From: Paenibacillus_AR mesotrionivorans
GTDB taxonomy: Bacteria; Bacillota; Bacilli; Paenibacillales; NBRC-103111
DNA length: 64,000 nucleotides
Assembly: GCF_046098205.1 (NCBI RefSeq)
Contig: NZ_JBJURJ010000004.1
Location: forward strand, 248,001 to 312,000
Direction of reading: 5' to 3'
Shown: positions 17,998-26,722 of the stretch, one piece after another
Position numbering within the stretch: position 1 is the stretch's first letter
Layout: every line of letters begins with the position of its first letter
Translations under genes and position numbers: made by a program
Notes under the pieces: model-generated
The model's database searches: none
The model's input: the letters and a program-made list of their open reading frames with translations, nothing else
Told to the model about the DNA's origin: nothing

Positions 17998-18060
17998 TTG
18001 ACGAAAGGGAAGGCGGGGTGCTAAAATGAGCACAATATAAATCATAGTAAATTTATAGGA
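17998..18060 (+). promoter_or_regulatory. Sulfate operon promoter with downstream inverted repeat
   Basis: TTGACG (17998-18003) and TAAAAT (18022-18027) are separated by 18 bp. Just downstream, an AT-rich segment carries ATCATA and TATGAT in inverted orientation, with TATAGGATTAATTA between them. AT-rich sites of this kind bind the sulfur regulator CymR in Bacillus and Staphylococcus. The remaining upstream DNA back to the kinase gene shows nothing further that I can identify. Confidence 0.55.
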
Positions 18061-18126
18061 TTAATTATGATCTACCGGACCACCGGCGATCCTCACCAAA
18101 TTCAACCTGAAGGCAGGAGAAAACAT

Positions 18127-19200
18127 ATGAAAAAACATATTTTGGCGGCGACGGCGGTATCACTGGCATTGGTAGGCATTCTGGCCGGCTGCGGCGGCAA
18201 GGAGGAGGCCTCCGCTCCGGCAGGTTCCACAGCGGCAGGAGCGGCGTCAACCGCACCGGCTCCCAAGGCTGTGGAGCTGACCAACGTTTCTTATGACCCG
18301 ACCCGGGAGCTCTATGAAGCTTATAATAAATCCTTTGCAGACTACTGGAAGCAGAAAACCGGCCAAACCGTCACCGTGAAGCAGTCCCATGGGGGATCAG
18401 GGGCCCAAGCCCGGAAGGTAGTGGACGGCCTGGAGGCGGATGTGGTTACGCTGGCGTTGGCCTATGATATCGACTCCATCGTCGAATCCGGCCAGATCAA
18501 GACAGGCTGGCAGTCCGAGCTGAAGGATAACAGCTCTCCCTACACCTCCACTATTGTGTTCCTGGTGAAGAAGGGCAACCCCAAGGGCATCAAGGATTGG
18601 GATGACCTGGTGAAGCCGGGGATCAGCGTAATTACCCCCAACCCCAAAACCTCTGGCGGCGCCCGCTGGAATTATCTGGCGGCTTGGGCTTATGCCAAAG
18701 AGAAGAACAACGGGGATGAGGCCGCAGCCAAGGATTTTGTCACCAAGCTGTTCAAGAACGTGCCTGTTCTCGACTCCGGGGCCCGCGGCTCCACTACTAC
18801 CTTCGTAGAGAAGGGGATCGGCGATGTCCTGATCGCCTGGGAGAATGAGGCGTACCTGTCTCTGAAGGAATTCGAGGGCAAATTCGAAATCGTCAATCCG
18901 TCCATCAGCATTCTGGCCGAACCCCCGGTAGCCATCGTGGATAAGGTGGCCGATAAGCGCGGCACCGCCGAGGTAGCCAAGGCGTATCTGGAATACCTGT
19001 ATACCGAAGCTGGCCAGGAGATTGCCGCCCAGAACTTCTACCGCCCGCGTCTGGAATCCGTAGCCAAGAAGTACGCGGATAAGTTCCCCAGCATCAAGCT
19101 GGTTACCATTGACAAGGATTTCGGCGGCTGGGCCAACGCCCAGAAAACCCATTTTGCCGACAACGGCGTATTTGACCAAATTTATAAGCCGTCCAAGTAA
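18127..19200 (+). CDS. sbp: Sulfate-binding lipoprotein
   Basis: A 357-residue lipoprotein with lipobox LAGC (Cys22) and an Ala/Pro linker. The mature part begins ELTNVSYDPTRELYEAYN and contains QSHGGSGAQARKVVDGLEADVVTLALA, the sulfate-binding signature of the Sbp/CysP family. The ATG at 18127 is preceded by GGCAGGAG; an upstream in-frame ATG at 18067 lies inside the promoter-distal AT-rich region. It is the first gene of an Sbp-CysT-CysW-CysA operon, in which it delivers sulfate or thiosulfate to the permeases. Confidence 0.96.
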   Translation: MKKHILAATAVSLALVGILAGCGGKEEASAPAGSTAAGAASTAPAPKAVELTNVSYDPTRELYEAYNKSFADYWKQKTGQTVTVKQSHGGSGAQARKVVDGLEADVVTLALAYDIDSIVESGQIKTGWQSELKDNSSPYTSTIVFLVKKGNPKGIKDWDDLVKPGISVITPNPKTSGGARWNYLAAWAYAKEKNNGDEAAAKDFVTKLFKNVPVLDSGARGSTTTFVEKGIGDVLIAWENEAYLSLKEFEGKFEIVNPSISILAEPPVAIVDKVADKRGTAEVAKAYLEYLYTEAGQEIAAQNFYRPRLESVAKKYADKFPSIKLVTIDKDFGGWANAQKTHFADNGVFDQIYKPSK

Positions 19201-19255
19201 GGCGCAATCAAATCGATTTTATACCGGATCAGCCGGCTAAAACGGGAGTGTTGGT

Positions 19256-20098
19256 ATGAGCTGCTTGACCAAAAGGCGGCATTTGCTGCCGGGCTTCGGC
19301 CTATCCATGGGATACACGATTTTCTATCTGAGTGTAATCGTGCTGTTCCCCTTATCCGCGTTGTTTCTGAAATCCGTGTCCATGGGTCTCGGGAAGTTCT
19401 GGGATACGGTCACCGATGACCGTGTTCTGGCCTCCTACCGGATCAGCATCACCACTTCTTTATCCGCTGCTCTTATCAATGCCTTCTTCGGACTTCTGGT
19501 AGCCTGGGTGCTGGTCCGTTACAAATTCCCCGGCAAAAAAATCATCGACGCCATGGTGGATCTGCCCTTTGCCCTGCCGACGGCGGTAGCCGGCATTGCC
19601 TTGACCTCCATTTACAGCGAAAACGGCTGGATGGGCAGTCTTTTCGCCAAAATCGGGATCAAATCGGCTTATTCGCCAATGGGCATTACCATCGCCCTGA
19701 TCTTCATTGGCCTGCCCTTTGTGGTGAGGACGGTGCAGCCGGTATTGGAGGAGCTGGACAAGGAGATCGAGGAAGCGGCTGCTTCCTTGGGTGCTTACCG
19801 GCTTAAAACCTTCTTCCGGGTTATTCTCCCGGAGGTGCTGCCCGCCCTCCTGACGGGTTTCGCCCTGGCCTTCTCCCGTGGCATCGGGGAATACGGCTCG
19901 GTGGTGTTCATCTCCGGCAATATGCCCATGAAGACGGAAATCGCCCCGCTGCTTATCATGATGAAGCTGGAGCAGTTCGATTATACGGGAGCGACGGCCA
20001 TTGCGGTGGTGCTCTTGCTGTTCTCCTTCCTGATGATTCTCATCATTAACTATCTCCAGTGGCGCGCCAGAAGGAGGATGTCGGTCCATGATGCATAA
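19256..20098 (+). CDS. cysT: Sulfate ABC transporter permease CysT
   Basis: A 280-residue permease with six helices and the EAA loop EEAAASLGAYRLKTFFRVILP. LPFALPTAVAGIALT and FSRGIGEYGSVVFISGN are characteristic of CysT/CysU. GGGAGTG precedes the ATG. It follows sbp by 55 bp and precedes cysW by 54 bp. With CysW it forms the membrane channel of the sulfate importer. Confidence 0.96.
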   Translation: MSCLTKRRHLLPGFGLSMGYTIFYLSVIVLFPLSALFLKSVSMGLGKFWDTVTDDRVLASYRISITTSLSAALINAFFGLLVAWVLVRYKFPGKKIIDAMVDLPFALPTAVAGIALTSIYSENGWMGSLFAKIGIKSAYSPMGITIALIFIGLPFVVRTVQPVLEELDKEIEEAAASLGAYRLKTFFRVILPEVLPALLTGFALAFSRGIGEYGSVVFISGNMPMKTEIAPLLIMMKLEQFDYTGATAIAVVLLLFSFLMILIINYLQWRARRRMSVHDA

Positions 20099-20152
20099 AC
20101 GGCTGTATTCCTTCACAAGCGGCGGATTCTCCATCGAGAGGGGGCGGATTCC

Positions 20153-21037
20153 ATGGCAGGCGGAGTAGCGGGAAGGCTGAATACCCCCGGCAACCAGCCC
20201 AAAACCGGCTCCACCACAGAGCCGTTGGCGGTGCGCATCATTCTGATTTCCATTGCGCTGTTGTTCCTGGTATTGGTGCTGCTTATGCCCCTTGTCACAG
20301 TGTTTATGCAGGCCTTCCGCAAAGGGGCCGAGGTTTACTTCGCAGCTCTCCGGGATAAGGATGCGTTGGCGGCGGTACGGCTTACCCTGCTGACGGCTCT
20401 TATTGTAGTGCCTCTTAACACGTTGTTCGGGGTGGCGGCGGCTTGGGCCATCACCAAGTTCCGGTTCAAGGGCAAGAATTTCCTGATTACCCTGATCGAT
20501 CTGCCATTTGCCATCTCACCGGTTATCGCCGGTCTGGTCTTCATCCTCCTGTTCGGCGCCCACGGCTGGTTCGGGCCTTGGCTGCAGGCCAACGACATCA
20601 AGATTGTGTTCGCTTTGCCCGGCATTATTCTGGCTACCAGCTTCGTCACCTTCCCCTTCGTCGCCCGGGAGCTGATTCCCCTGATGCAGGCCCAGGGCTC
20701 CCAGGAGGAGGAAGCGGCGGCTACTCTTGGCGCCAAGGGCTGGCGGATTTTCACCAAGGTGACGCTGCCCAATATCAAATGGGGCCTCCTGTACGGCATC
20801 ATCTTATGTAACGCCCGGGCCATGGGCGAATTTGGGGCCGTGTCCGTGGTGTCGGGACATATCCGCGGGGAAACCAACACCCTGCCGTTGCAGGTTGAGA
20901 TTTTGTACAACGATTATAAATTTTCCGCGTCGTTTGCGGTTGCCTCTCTTTTGGTGCTCCTGGCTGTGATCACGCTGATTGTCAAAGCAGTGGTCGAGTG
21001 GAAGCATCACCAAGGGTTGGCGAAGGAAGGAGAGTGA
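20153..21037 (+). CDS. cysW: Sulfate ABC transporter permease CysW
   Basis: A 294-residue permease with an N-terminal soluble extension of about 25 residues, six helices, the EAA loop EEAAATLGAKGWRIFTKVTLP, and NARAMGEFGAVSVVSGHIRG, characteristic of CysW. GAGAGGGGG lies before the ATG. It is the second permease of the sulfate importer and is six bases from cysA, consistent with coupled translation. Confidence 0.96.
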   Translation: MAGGVAGRLNTPGNQPKTGSTTEPLAVRIILISIALLFLVLVLLMPLVTVFMQAFRKGAEVYFAALRDKDALAAVRLTLLTALIVVPLNTLFGVAAAWAITKFRFKGKNFLITLIDLPFAISPVIAGLVFILLFGAHGWFGPWLQANDIKIVFALPGIILATSFVTFPFVARELIPLMQAQGSQEEEAAATLGAKGWRIFTKVTLPNIKWGLLYGIILCNARAMGEFGAVSVVSGHIRGETNTLPLQVEILYNDYKFSASFAVASLLVLLAVITLIVKAVVEWKHHQGLAKEGE

Positions 21038-21043
21038 CCGGCT

Positions 21044-22102
21044 ATGCATATTGAAGTCCAGCAATTGCGCAAAACCTTCGGGAGCTTCGTCGCGTCCAAT
21101 GATGTCAGCTTCAGCATTGAGAAGGGCAAGCTGATCGGCCTTCTGGGACCCTCCGGCGGCGGAAAAACCACCATTCTCCGCATGCTGGCAGGACTGGAGC
21201 AGCCTGACTCGGGGGAGATCCGGTTCAACGGCCAGGTGATTAACCATCTGCCTCCCCAGGAGCGGCATATCGGCTTTGTGTTCCAGAACTATGCCTTGTT
21301 CCGGCATATGAATGTGTACGACAACATTGCCTTTGGGCTGACAGTGAAAAAATGGAAAAAATCGGATGTGGACCGCCGTGTCCGTGAGCTTCTGGAGCTG
21401 ACCGGTCTGGCCGGTCTGGAGAAGCGTTATCCCAACCAGCTGTCCGGCGGCCAGCGGCAGCGTGTGGCCTTCGCCCGCGCCTTGGCTCCGGAGCCGGAGC
21501 TCCTGCTGTTGGATGAACCCTTCGCCGCCATCGACGCCAAGGTCCGCAAGGAGCTCCGCGCCTGGCTGAAGGAAACCATCCGGCGGGTAGGCATTACCAC
21601 CGTGTTCGTCACCCACGATCAGGAGGAGGCCATGGAGGTGGCCGATGAGATCATGATCATCCAGGGCGGACGGCTGGAGCAGAAGGGAGCGCCGCTGGCT
21701 ATTTACAGCGAGCCGGACACTCCGTTTGTGGCGAACTTCGTGGGCGAATCCCGGGTGCTGGATAATCCGGGGGTGCTGAAGGGCTTCGCCGATTATGAGG
21801 ACTACGGCAAGGCCATTGTGCGGCCGGAGTTTATCGAGGCGGGCAGGCGAAGCGAGCTGTCCCAGCCCTTGGCGGCAGATGAGGGCCGCATCGTAGACAC
21901 TCTCTTCTGCGGCAGCCGCTGGCAGCTGGAGGTGCAGCTGGGCGGACACCGGCTGACCATTTACCGTCCGCTGGAGAAGGCGGTGCTGAATACGGGGGAT
22001 GACATCTGGGTGATGATTCACCGCCTCTATGTATATGAAGGCCCGTCGCCTGCCATTGTGGAGAATGCCCTGAAGGCGGAGCATGCGGTACTGGGGCTAT
22101 AG
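21044..22102 (+). CDS. cysA: Sulfate ABC transporter ATPase CysA
   Basis: A 352-residue ATPase: Walker A GPSGGGKT near residue 36, Q-loop QNYALFRHM, signature LSGGQRQR, Walker B LLLLDEPFA and switch His in VTHDQEE. The C-terminal 110 residues form the regulatory TOBE-type domain of CysA (NFVGESRVLDN onward). AAGGAAGGAG precedes the ATG. It energises sulfate and thiosulfate uptake through CysT/CysW. Confidence 0.96.
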   Translation: MHIEVQQLRKTFGSFVASNDVSFSIEKGKLIGLLGPSGGGKTTILRMLAGLEQPDSGEIRFNGQVINHLPPQERHIGFVFQNYALFRHMNVYDNIAFGLTVKKWKKSDVDRRVRELLELTGLAGLEKRYPNQLSGGQRQRVAFARALAPEPELLLLDEPFAAIDAKVRKELRAWLKETIRRVGITTVFVTHDQEEAMEVADEIMIIQGGRLEQKGAPLAIYSEPDTPFVANFVGESRVLDNPGVLKGFADYEDYGKAIVRPEFIEAGRRSELSQPLAADEGRIVDTLFCGSRWQLEVQLGGHRLTIYRPLEKAVLNTGDDIWVMIHRLYVYEGPSPAIVENALKAEHAVLGL

Positions 22103-22112
22103 GCGGCTGGGC

Positions 22113-22200
22113 GCTGCAAGGCACCCTGAACACTTCGGGATTTACACACATGGAGCAACTGCAAGGCACCCTGAACACTACGGGGTTTGCATACATGTAG
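22113..22200 (+). repeat. Two direct copies of a 40-bp repeat between cysA and yezD
   Basis: CTGCAAGGCACCCTGAACAC is found at 22113 and again at 22159. Each copy continues with a T/A-CGGG-A/G-TTT-A/G-CA-C/T-ACATG tail, so the copies match over about 40 bp with a few changes and are 46 bp apart. A diverged relative of the tail (GAACTCCCTAGGGTTTGCGC) lies near 22656 inside the T-box leader. Confidence 0.75.
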
Positions 22201-22227
22201 GGAAGAAGGCTGTGGGGAGGTAGGAGA

Positions 22228-22470
22228 ATGGGTTCTCCGCTGGAAATCAATGAGGATTGGCTGGAGCGCATCAGGCAAAGTCTGAACGGACTGGAGTTTG
22301 GCAATGTGCAAATTATCGTCCATGGCGGCCGCATCGTCCAGATCGAGCGGACGGAACGCAAGCGGTTCGAAGGGGAGTCCGGGTCCAACGGAGGGGGCTC
22401 GGCCTCCGTACCTGTCCTGCAGCCGGCCCGCCCGCAGCGGAAAGCCCAGGGCCAGCATAGGCATGATTGA
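22228..22470 (+). CDS. yezD: YezD family small protein (DUF2292)
   Basis: An 80-residue protein. Residues 5-50 match the YezD/DUF2292 pattern: a helix (WLERIRQSLNGLEFG) followed by VQIIVHGGRIVQIERTER. The last 30 residues are Gly/Ser/Pro-rich and probably disordered. In Bacillus and relatives such genes occur beside sulfate or organosulfur uptake genes and are induced by sulfur limitation; the molecular role is unknown. Its place as last gene after cysA fits. GGTAGGAG precedes the ATG. Its stop codon overlaps the -35 element of the T-box promoter. Confidence 0.88.
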   Translation: MGSPLEINEDWLERIRQSLNGLEFGNVQIIVHGGRIVQIERTERKRFEGESGSNGGGSASVPVLQPARPQRKAQGQHRHD

Positions 22471-22495
22471 CAATGGCGCCGTAAGATTGTATAAC
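22467..22495 (+). promoter_or_regulatory. Strong sigma-A promoter of the T-box leader
   Basis: A perfect TTGACA (22467-22472), exactly 17 bp, and TATAAC (22490-22495). Transcription would begin about 22502, directly before the T-box leader. The -35 overlaps the last codons of yezD. Confidence 0.88.
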
Positions 22496-22501
22496 TGATT
22501 C

Positions 22502-22893
22502 AACAGGATAGTGGAACATGAAATTCATTGAAGAGAACGAGTACGCGGATGAAGCTTCCGCTCCAGAGAGTTGGCGATTGCTGCGAGCCAATGCGAGAGG
22601 TCTCCGCCGAATATCATCTCCGAGAAGCCGGTTGAACCTGCCATAGTGCGTGTGTGTGAACTCCCTAGGGTTTGCGCATACACGTCCTACCGGGCGGAAG
22701 TAGACCTGTGCCGGCAGCCTGCCGTTATACGGGCCCCGCATCAGCAGTGTGCGCGGATGGAGTGGCCGTTTCCCTTGAGGACCGGCGGAGAGAGGGCGAT
22801 GGCTTGTCCTCCGGCCGTGGGATCTTACGGGCGCGGAACAAGGGTGGTAACGCGAGATATGAATCTCGTCCCTTAGGGGACGGGATTTTTTTG
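22502..22893 (+). promoter_or_regulatory. T-box leader, isoleucine-type, regulating ilvA
   Basis: The leader shows the T-box elements in order: a GAAGAGAACGAGTA box near 22530; an AGAGAG motif (22565-22570) with a TTGGCG...GCGAGCCAA apical hairpin; a specifier region CGAATATCATC in which ATC (22613-22615, isoleucine) is followed by a purine; the antiterminator box AAGGGTGGTAACGCG (22840-22854); and a terminator in which AATCTCGTCCC pairs with GGGGACGGGATT before a seven-T run (22862-22892). T-box leaders read uncharged tRNA through the specifier and this box. The specifier call is an inference supported by ilvA being the next gene. Confidence 0.9.
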
Positions 22894-22998
22894 TGTTCCG
22901 GCGGACTGCCGGTGGCGGGTGGCGGACGGCGTAAGCGCGACCGCCCAAGCGCGACCGCTGGAGCGTCACCATTTTTGCGGCGTGCTTCTGGTGCCTTA

Positions 22999-23174
22999 CT
23001 GCAAAAGTACAGCTATTTTTGCTGAAAATGCCCTATTAGCACATTTATCCTGCAAAAATGCAGTTATTTTAATCCCAATTCCAAAAATTCCAGTCAAACG
23101 GGTAATTTAACTGCACTTTTGCAGGTTGGGCTCATCCCAGGCCATTTTCGGCGAAAATAACTGCACTTTTGCAG
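22999..23174 (+). repeat. Composite repeat element, copy 2 (CTGCAAAAGTGCAG-type units)
   Basis: Units begin at 22999 and 23050 (forward, followed by AGCTATTTT or TTATTTT) and at 23111 and 23161 (inverted). Spacings are 51, 61 and 50 bp, nearly the same as in the copy starting at 4643, while the DNA between the units differs. This copy lies between the T-box terminator and ilvA, so it would be part of the ilvA mRNA leader. Confidence 0.85.
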
Positions 23175-23189
23175 GATGAGCTCATACCA

Positions 23190-23312
23190 GAAACCAGTAA
23201 TCCAGCAAACCAATCAATCAAACCAAGCAAACCAAGCAAACCAATCCAGTAATCCAGCAATTCAACCAATCCAACCAATCCAACCAATCCAGCCAATCCG
23301 TCTAGCAAACCG
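23190..23312 (+). repeat. Low-complexity AACCAATCC-rich tract in the ilvA leader
   Basis: Irregular repeats of AACCAATC, AACCAAGC and CAATCCA, almost free of G, run for about 120 bp before the ilvA start. A 77-codon open frame through it (ATG 23176) would encode a Gln/Asn/Ile/Pro-rich repeat peptide. It lacks a good ribosome binding site and looks like a by-product of base composition. Confidence 0.7.
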
Positions 23313-23441
23313 GCAAATCAGCTCTGGTCGCACCGGAAATGACGGCATATTTGCATTTTTGGACCAGCCGCTAACGCTTTTACAAATGAACACTCACTGC
23401 TTCATATAGACGAGTAAATCAATAAATTGGAGGAACAGCAC

Positions 23442-24731
23442 ATGGCAAACACCAATCCCGGCTCCAACTCCGGCTCAGGCCAAACCCAAACCGTGGGAAT
23501 GGGCGAAATCATCATGGCGCATCATGCGCTGAAGGAGGTTATCCGCAGAACTCCTCTCTTACGGGACCCGTATCTGTCGAAGAAATACGGCTGCGAGGTT
23601 TTCCTGAAGCGGGAGGATCTTCAAGTGGTCCGCTCCTTCAAAATCCGCGGCGCTTACCACAAGATCCGCAGTCTCTCCGAGGAGGAGCGCCAAAAGGGAA
23701 TCGTCTGCGCCAGCGCAGGCAACCACGCTCAAGGTGTGGCCTATTCCTGCAATGCTCTCGGCATCCATGGAAAAATCTACATGCCCAGTACCACTCCCGG
23801 CCAGAAGGTGAACCAGGTGCGTATGTTCGGCGGCGCTTCGGTGGAGGTTATTCTGACCGGGGACACCTTCGACGATGCCTTCGCTGAAGCCATGAATGCC
23901 TGCCGGTCGGAGGGGCTGGTGTTTATCCATCCGTTTGACGATCCCGGGATCATTGCGGGTAACGGCACCGTAGGTATGGAAATTCTCGAGGACAGCCAGG
24001 GTCCGGTGGATTATCTGTTCGTAACCATCGGAGGAGGAGGTTTGTCCGCCGGGGTAGGGGCTTATGTCAAGACGGTGAGTCCGGCAACCCGGCTGATCGG
24101 TGTGGAGCCGGAGGGTGCGGCCTCCATGACAGAGGCTTTTGCCCAGGATCAGGTGGTGACCTTGAACCAGATCGATAAATTTGTGGACGGAGCGGCGGTT
24201 AAGCGGGTAGGCCAGCTGACCTATGATATTTGCAGACAGCTTCTGGACGGCATTGTGCTGGTTCCGGAGGGCAAGGTATGCACCACCATTCTGGAGCTGT
24301 ATAACCACAATGCCATTGTGGCCGAGCCGGCAGGAGCCTTGTCCATTGCCGCGCTGGACAGCATGAAAGAGGAAATCCGCGGCAAGCGGGTGGTTTGTAT
24401 TGTCAGCGGCGGCAATAACGATATCGACCGGATGCAGGAGATCAAGGAACGTTCCCTGATCCATGAGGGGCTGAAGCATTATTTCACTGTCAACTTCCCC
24501 CAGCGGGCGGGAGCGCTCCGGGAGTTCCTGGACGAGGTGTTGGGTCCTAACGATGATATCGTCCGGTTCGAATACACCAAGAAGCATAACAAGGACAACG
24601 GTCCGGCCCTGGTAGGCATCGAGCTGAAGCACCGGGAGGATTATGAACCGTTAATGGAGCGGATGGGCAAAAAAGGCATTTCCTATATTGAATTGAATAA
24701 AGATCCGGTATTGTTTAATTTGTTGATTTGA
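23442..24731 (+). CDS. ilvA: Threonine ammonia-lyase (threonine dehydratase)
   Basis: A 429-residue PLP enzyme converting threonine to 2-oxobutanoate, the first committed step of isoleucine synthesis. The PLP lysine is in RSFKIRGAY, the substrate loop is ASAGNHAQG, the phosphate-binding glycine loop is TIGGGGLSAG, and the serine-type cofactor contact is VSGGNND. The last 90 residues (HYFTVNFPQRAGALREFLDE...) form a single ACT-like regulatory domain, as in the short IlvA class. The ATG at 23442 follows TTGGAGGAAC; a TTG inside that site is discounted. The isoleucine-type T-box upstream agrees with this role. Confidence 0.96.
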   Translation: MANTNPGSNSGSGQTQTVGMGEIIMAHHALKEVIRRTPLLRDPYLSKKYGCEVFLKREDLQVVRSFKIRGAYHKIRSLSEEERQKGIVCASAGNHAQGVAYSCNALGIHGKIYMPSTTPGQKVNQVRMFGGASVEVILTGDTFDDAFAEAMNACRSEGLVFIHPFDDPGIIAGNGTVGMEILEDSQGPVDYLFVTIGGGGLSAGVGAYVKTVSPATRLIGVEPEGAASMTEAFAQDQVVTLNQIDKFVDGAAVKRVGQLTYDICRQLLDGIVLVPEGKVCTTILELYNHNAIVAEPAGALSIAALDSMKEEIRGKRVVCIVSGGNNDIDRMQEIKERSLIHEGLKHYFTVNFPQRAGALREFLDEVLGPNDDIVRFEYTKKHNKDNGPALVGIELKHREDYEPLMERMGKKGISYIELNKDPVLFNLLI

Positions 24732-24791
24732 CTGTTCGTCCCGGCAGAAGGGATAAAACTGGATGTAGGACAAAAGAAGCAAAAAAAGTTT

Positions 24792-24821
24792 CAGATTTAG
24801 CTAAAAAATTGTTTAAATCTG
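24792..24821. other. AT-rich hairpin between ilvA and the diguanylate cyclase gene
   Basis: CAGATTTA (24792-24799) pairs with TAAATCTG (24814-24821). It could be a weak terminator for ilvA or a protein-binding dyad upstream of the cyclase gene; the T content after it is low. Confidence 0.35.
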
Positions 24822-24908
24822 ATTTGGACATGGTTAAAAAGAAGGAATAAGAGTTCTTTCGAGCGAACTGTACCTTTACATTATGTACGAGCCGAAGGGG
24901 TATGCTCC

Positions 24909-26465
24909 ATGATCCAGCCTTTTATCTCCAATGCATCCATTTTGCTCCTTTGTGTATTCGGGCACTACCTGCTGATCCTGCGGGCCCAGCGTGAGGGCCA
25001 AGTCAGGCAGGGCCCTGCCGGGGACAGCGTCTGCAGCGTGACCACCGGGATATTGTTTGGAACCGCCGGGGTTTTACTGGTGGTTTCTTCGGTTTTGCTG
25101 GAGGGCGGCGTACGGCTGGATCTGCGCAATATCGGTATTCTGTTGGCTGCTCTGCTGGGCGGGCCCAAAGCCGCTCTGATCGCTACCGGCTTTATTGCGG
25201 CAGCACGGCTTACCCAAGGCGGATTTTACTTGGCCTCCGTTGTTGGCTTGCTTAGCGCCTTGGCGACCATGCTGGCCAGCATTCTCCTGGTGCGCCGTCT
25301 TCCCGTGTACCGTTTGACCACGTGGCTGTCGGGCTACATCATCAGTTATCTGATCATTTTTGCCACCTATGCCATTGTGCTTCCTTCCGATGGTCTTCTG
25401 TTGCGGTCGATGACGTATTATGTTGTGGTTTCCCTTCCCGTTATCGGGCTTTGTTATCTGCTGCACAGCCAATTGGCTCGGGTCAATGAGCTGTATGCGG
25501 AAGCCCAGTACAACGGGGAGAAATACCGCCAGCTGTTTTACAGCGCTCATGATCTGGTGTATCTCTTTACAGTAGAGGACGGCCAGCCGCAGCGGATTCT
25601 GGATGCCAATACGGCCGCTGCTCAAGCGCTGGGTTATGAGCGGGACGAGCTGCTGGCGCTTTCGCCCAAGGACATGTATGATCCGGCTTTTCTCGCACTG
25701 GAGCGGGATACGGAGAACAGCTGTCTTCTGAAGGGGGAGCAGCGGATGTTCGAGTGGAGTCTGGTGCGCAAGGATGGCAGCTTCATTCTGGTGGAGATAT
25801 CGGGAAGGATGCTGCGGTTGTCGGGACAGCTGGTCTGTTTGGCGGTGGCCCGGGATATCTCCCTGCGCAAGGAATCCGAGAAGGCATTGCTGGAGGCGAA
25901 TCAGAAGCTGGAGCGGCTATCGGTGTCGGACGGGCTGACGGGGATCTACAACCGGCGGGGAATGGATCTGTATTACCGGATGTTCTGGGACCGTACGCTG
26001 GATACCGGCGCTCCATTGGCGGTGCTGTTGATGGATATCGATTATTTCAAGGCGTATAACGATACATACGGGCATTTGGCCGGAGACCATTGTCTCAAAA
26101 GAATCGCTATGACGCTGGAGGCTCAGGCTGCTGCTGCAGGGGGGATCGCCTGCCGGTACGGCGGAGAGGAGTTTGCGGTGGTGCTGCCGGAGGCGGACAG
26201 CTTGAAGGCGCTGGACATTGCCGGGAGCATCCGGGATGCGATTAACGGGCTGGCCCTGCTTCATGCCGGCTCCGCGGTTTCCAGCTGCGTTACGTTGAGC
26301 ATCGGCATTGCCATCCACTCTCCGCATGAGGCGGGCTCCATCCGGGAGGAGCTGCTGCAGCGAGCCGATCAGGCACTATACATGGCCAAACATGGTGGCC
26401 GGAACCGGGCGACGTTGTGGGAGAGCAGTCAGGGAGACGCGGAGGCCGAGGATTTGATCGGGTAA
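24909..26465 (+). CDS. Membrane diguanylate cyclase (5TM sensor + PAS + GGDEF)
   Basis: A 518-residue protein. Residues 1-195 hold about six hydrophobic helices with the GGPKAALIATG turn typical of the 5TM-5TMR_LYT sensor module. Residues 205-325 form a PAS domain (YRQLFYSAHDLVYLF, then VCLAVARDISLRK). Residues 345-505 are a GGDEF domain with active loop GGEEF at 418-422, upstream MDIDYFKAYNDTYGHLAGD, and full length. It should make cyclic di-GMP from GTP at the membrane. No EAL domain is fused. Confidence 0.93.
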   Translation: MIQPFISNASILLLCVFGHYLLILRAQREGQVRQGPAGDSVCSVTTGILFGTAGVLLVVSSVLLEGGVRLDLRNIGILLAALLGGPKAALIATGFIAAARLTQGGFYLASVVGLLSALATMLASILLVRRLPVYRLTTWLSGYIISYLIIFATYAIVLPSDGLLLRSMTYYVVVSLPVIGLCYLLHSQLARVNELYAEAQYNGEKYRQLFYSAHDLVYLFTVEDGQPQRILDANTAAAQALGYERDELLALSPKDMYDPAFLALERDTENSCLLKGEQRMFEWSLVRKDGSFILVEISGRMLRLSGQLVCLAVARDISLRKESEKALLEANQKLERLSVSDGLTGIYNRRGMDLYYRMFWDRTLDTGAPLAVLLMDIDYFKAYNDTYGHLAGDHCLKRIAMTLEAQAAAAGGIACRYGGEEFAVVLPEADSLKALDIAGSIRDAINGLALLHAGSAVSSCVTLSIGIAIHSPHEAGSIREELLQRADQALYMAKHGGRNRATLWESSQGDAEAEDLIG

Positions 26466-26722
26466 AGTGGACGCGGTGGGGAACGGATGAGCGGAACGGA
26501 CAAGTGGATGGGTCAACGGACGAGCGAGTGGCTGATGGGCAGGAGTACGGACCGGCCGACGAACAAGTGTGACTACGCGACGGGGCGGACGGAAGCCTAA
26601 ACCGAGCCATGCAGCCGGGCAGCGTCGGACTGGCGTAAAGGATTCATGTGACCGTCCGGCAAGTGGACTGCGTAAGGGAACTACGAGGACCTTACAGCGT
26701 GAATTTCGACCGTTTGGAGTTT

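Noticed and set aside
23176..23409. 77-codon frame in the ilvA leader as a gene
   Set aside because: It is a translation of the AACCAATCC repeat tract and lacks a good ribosome binding site and any family resemblance.
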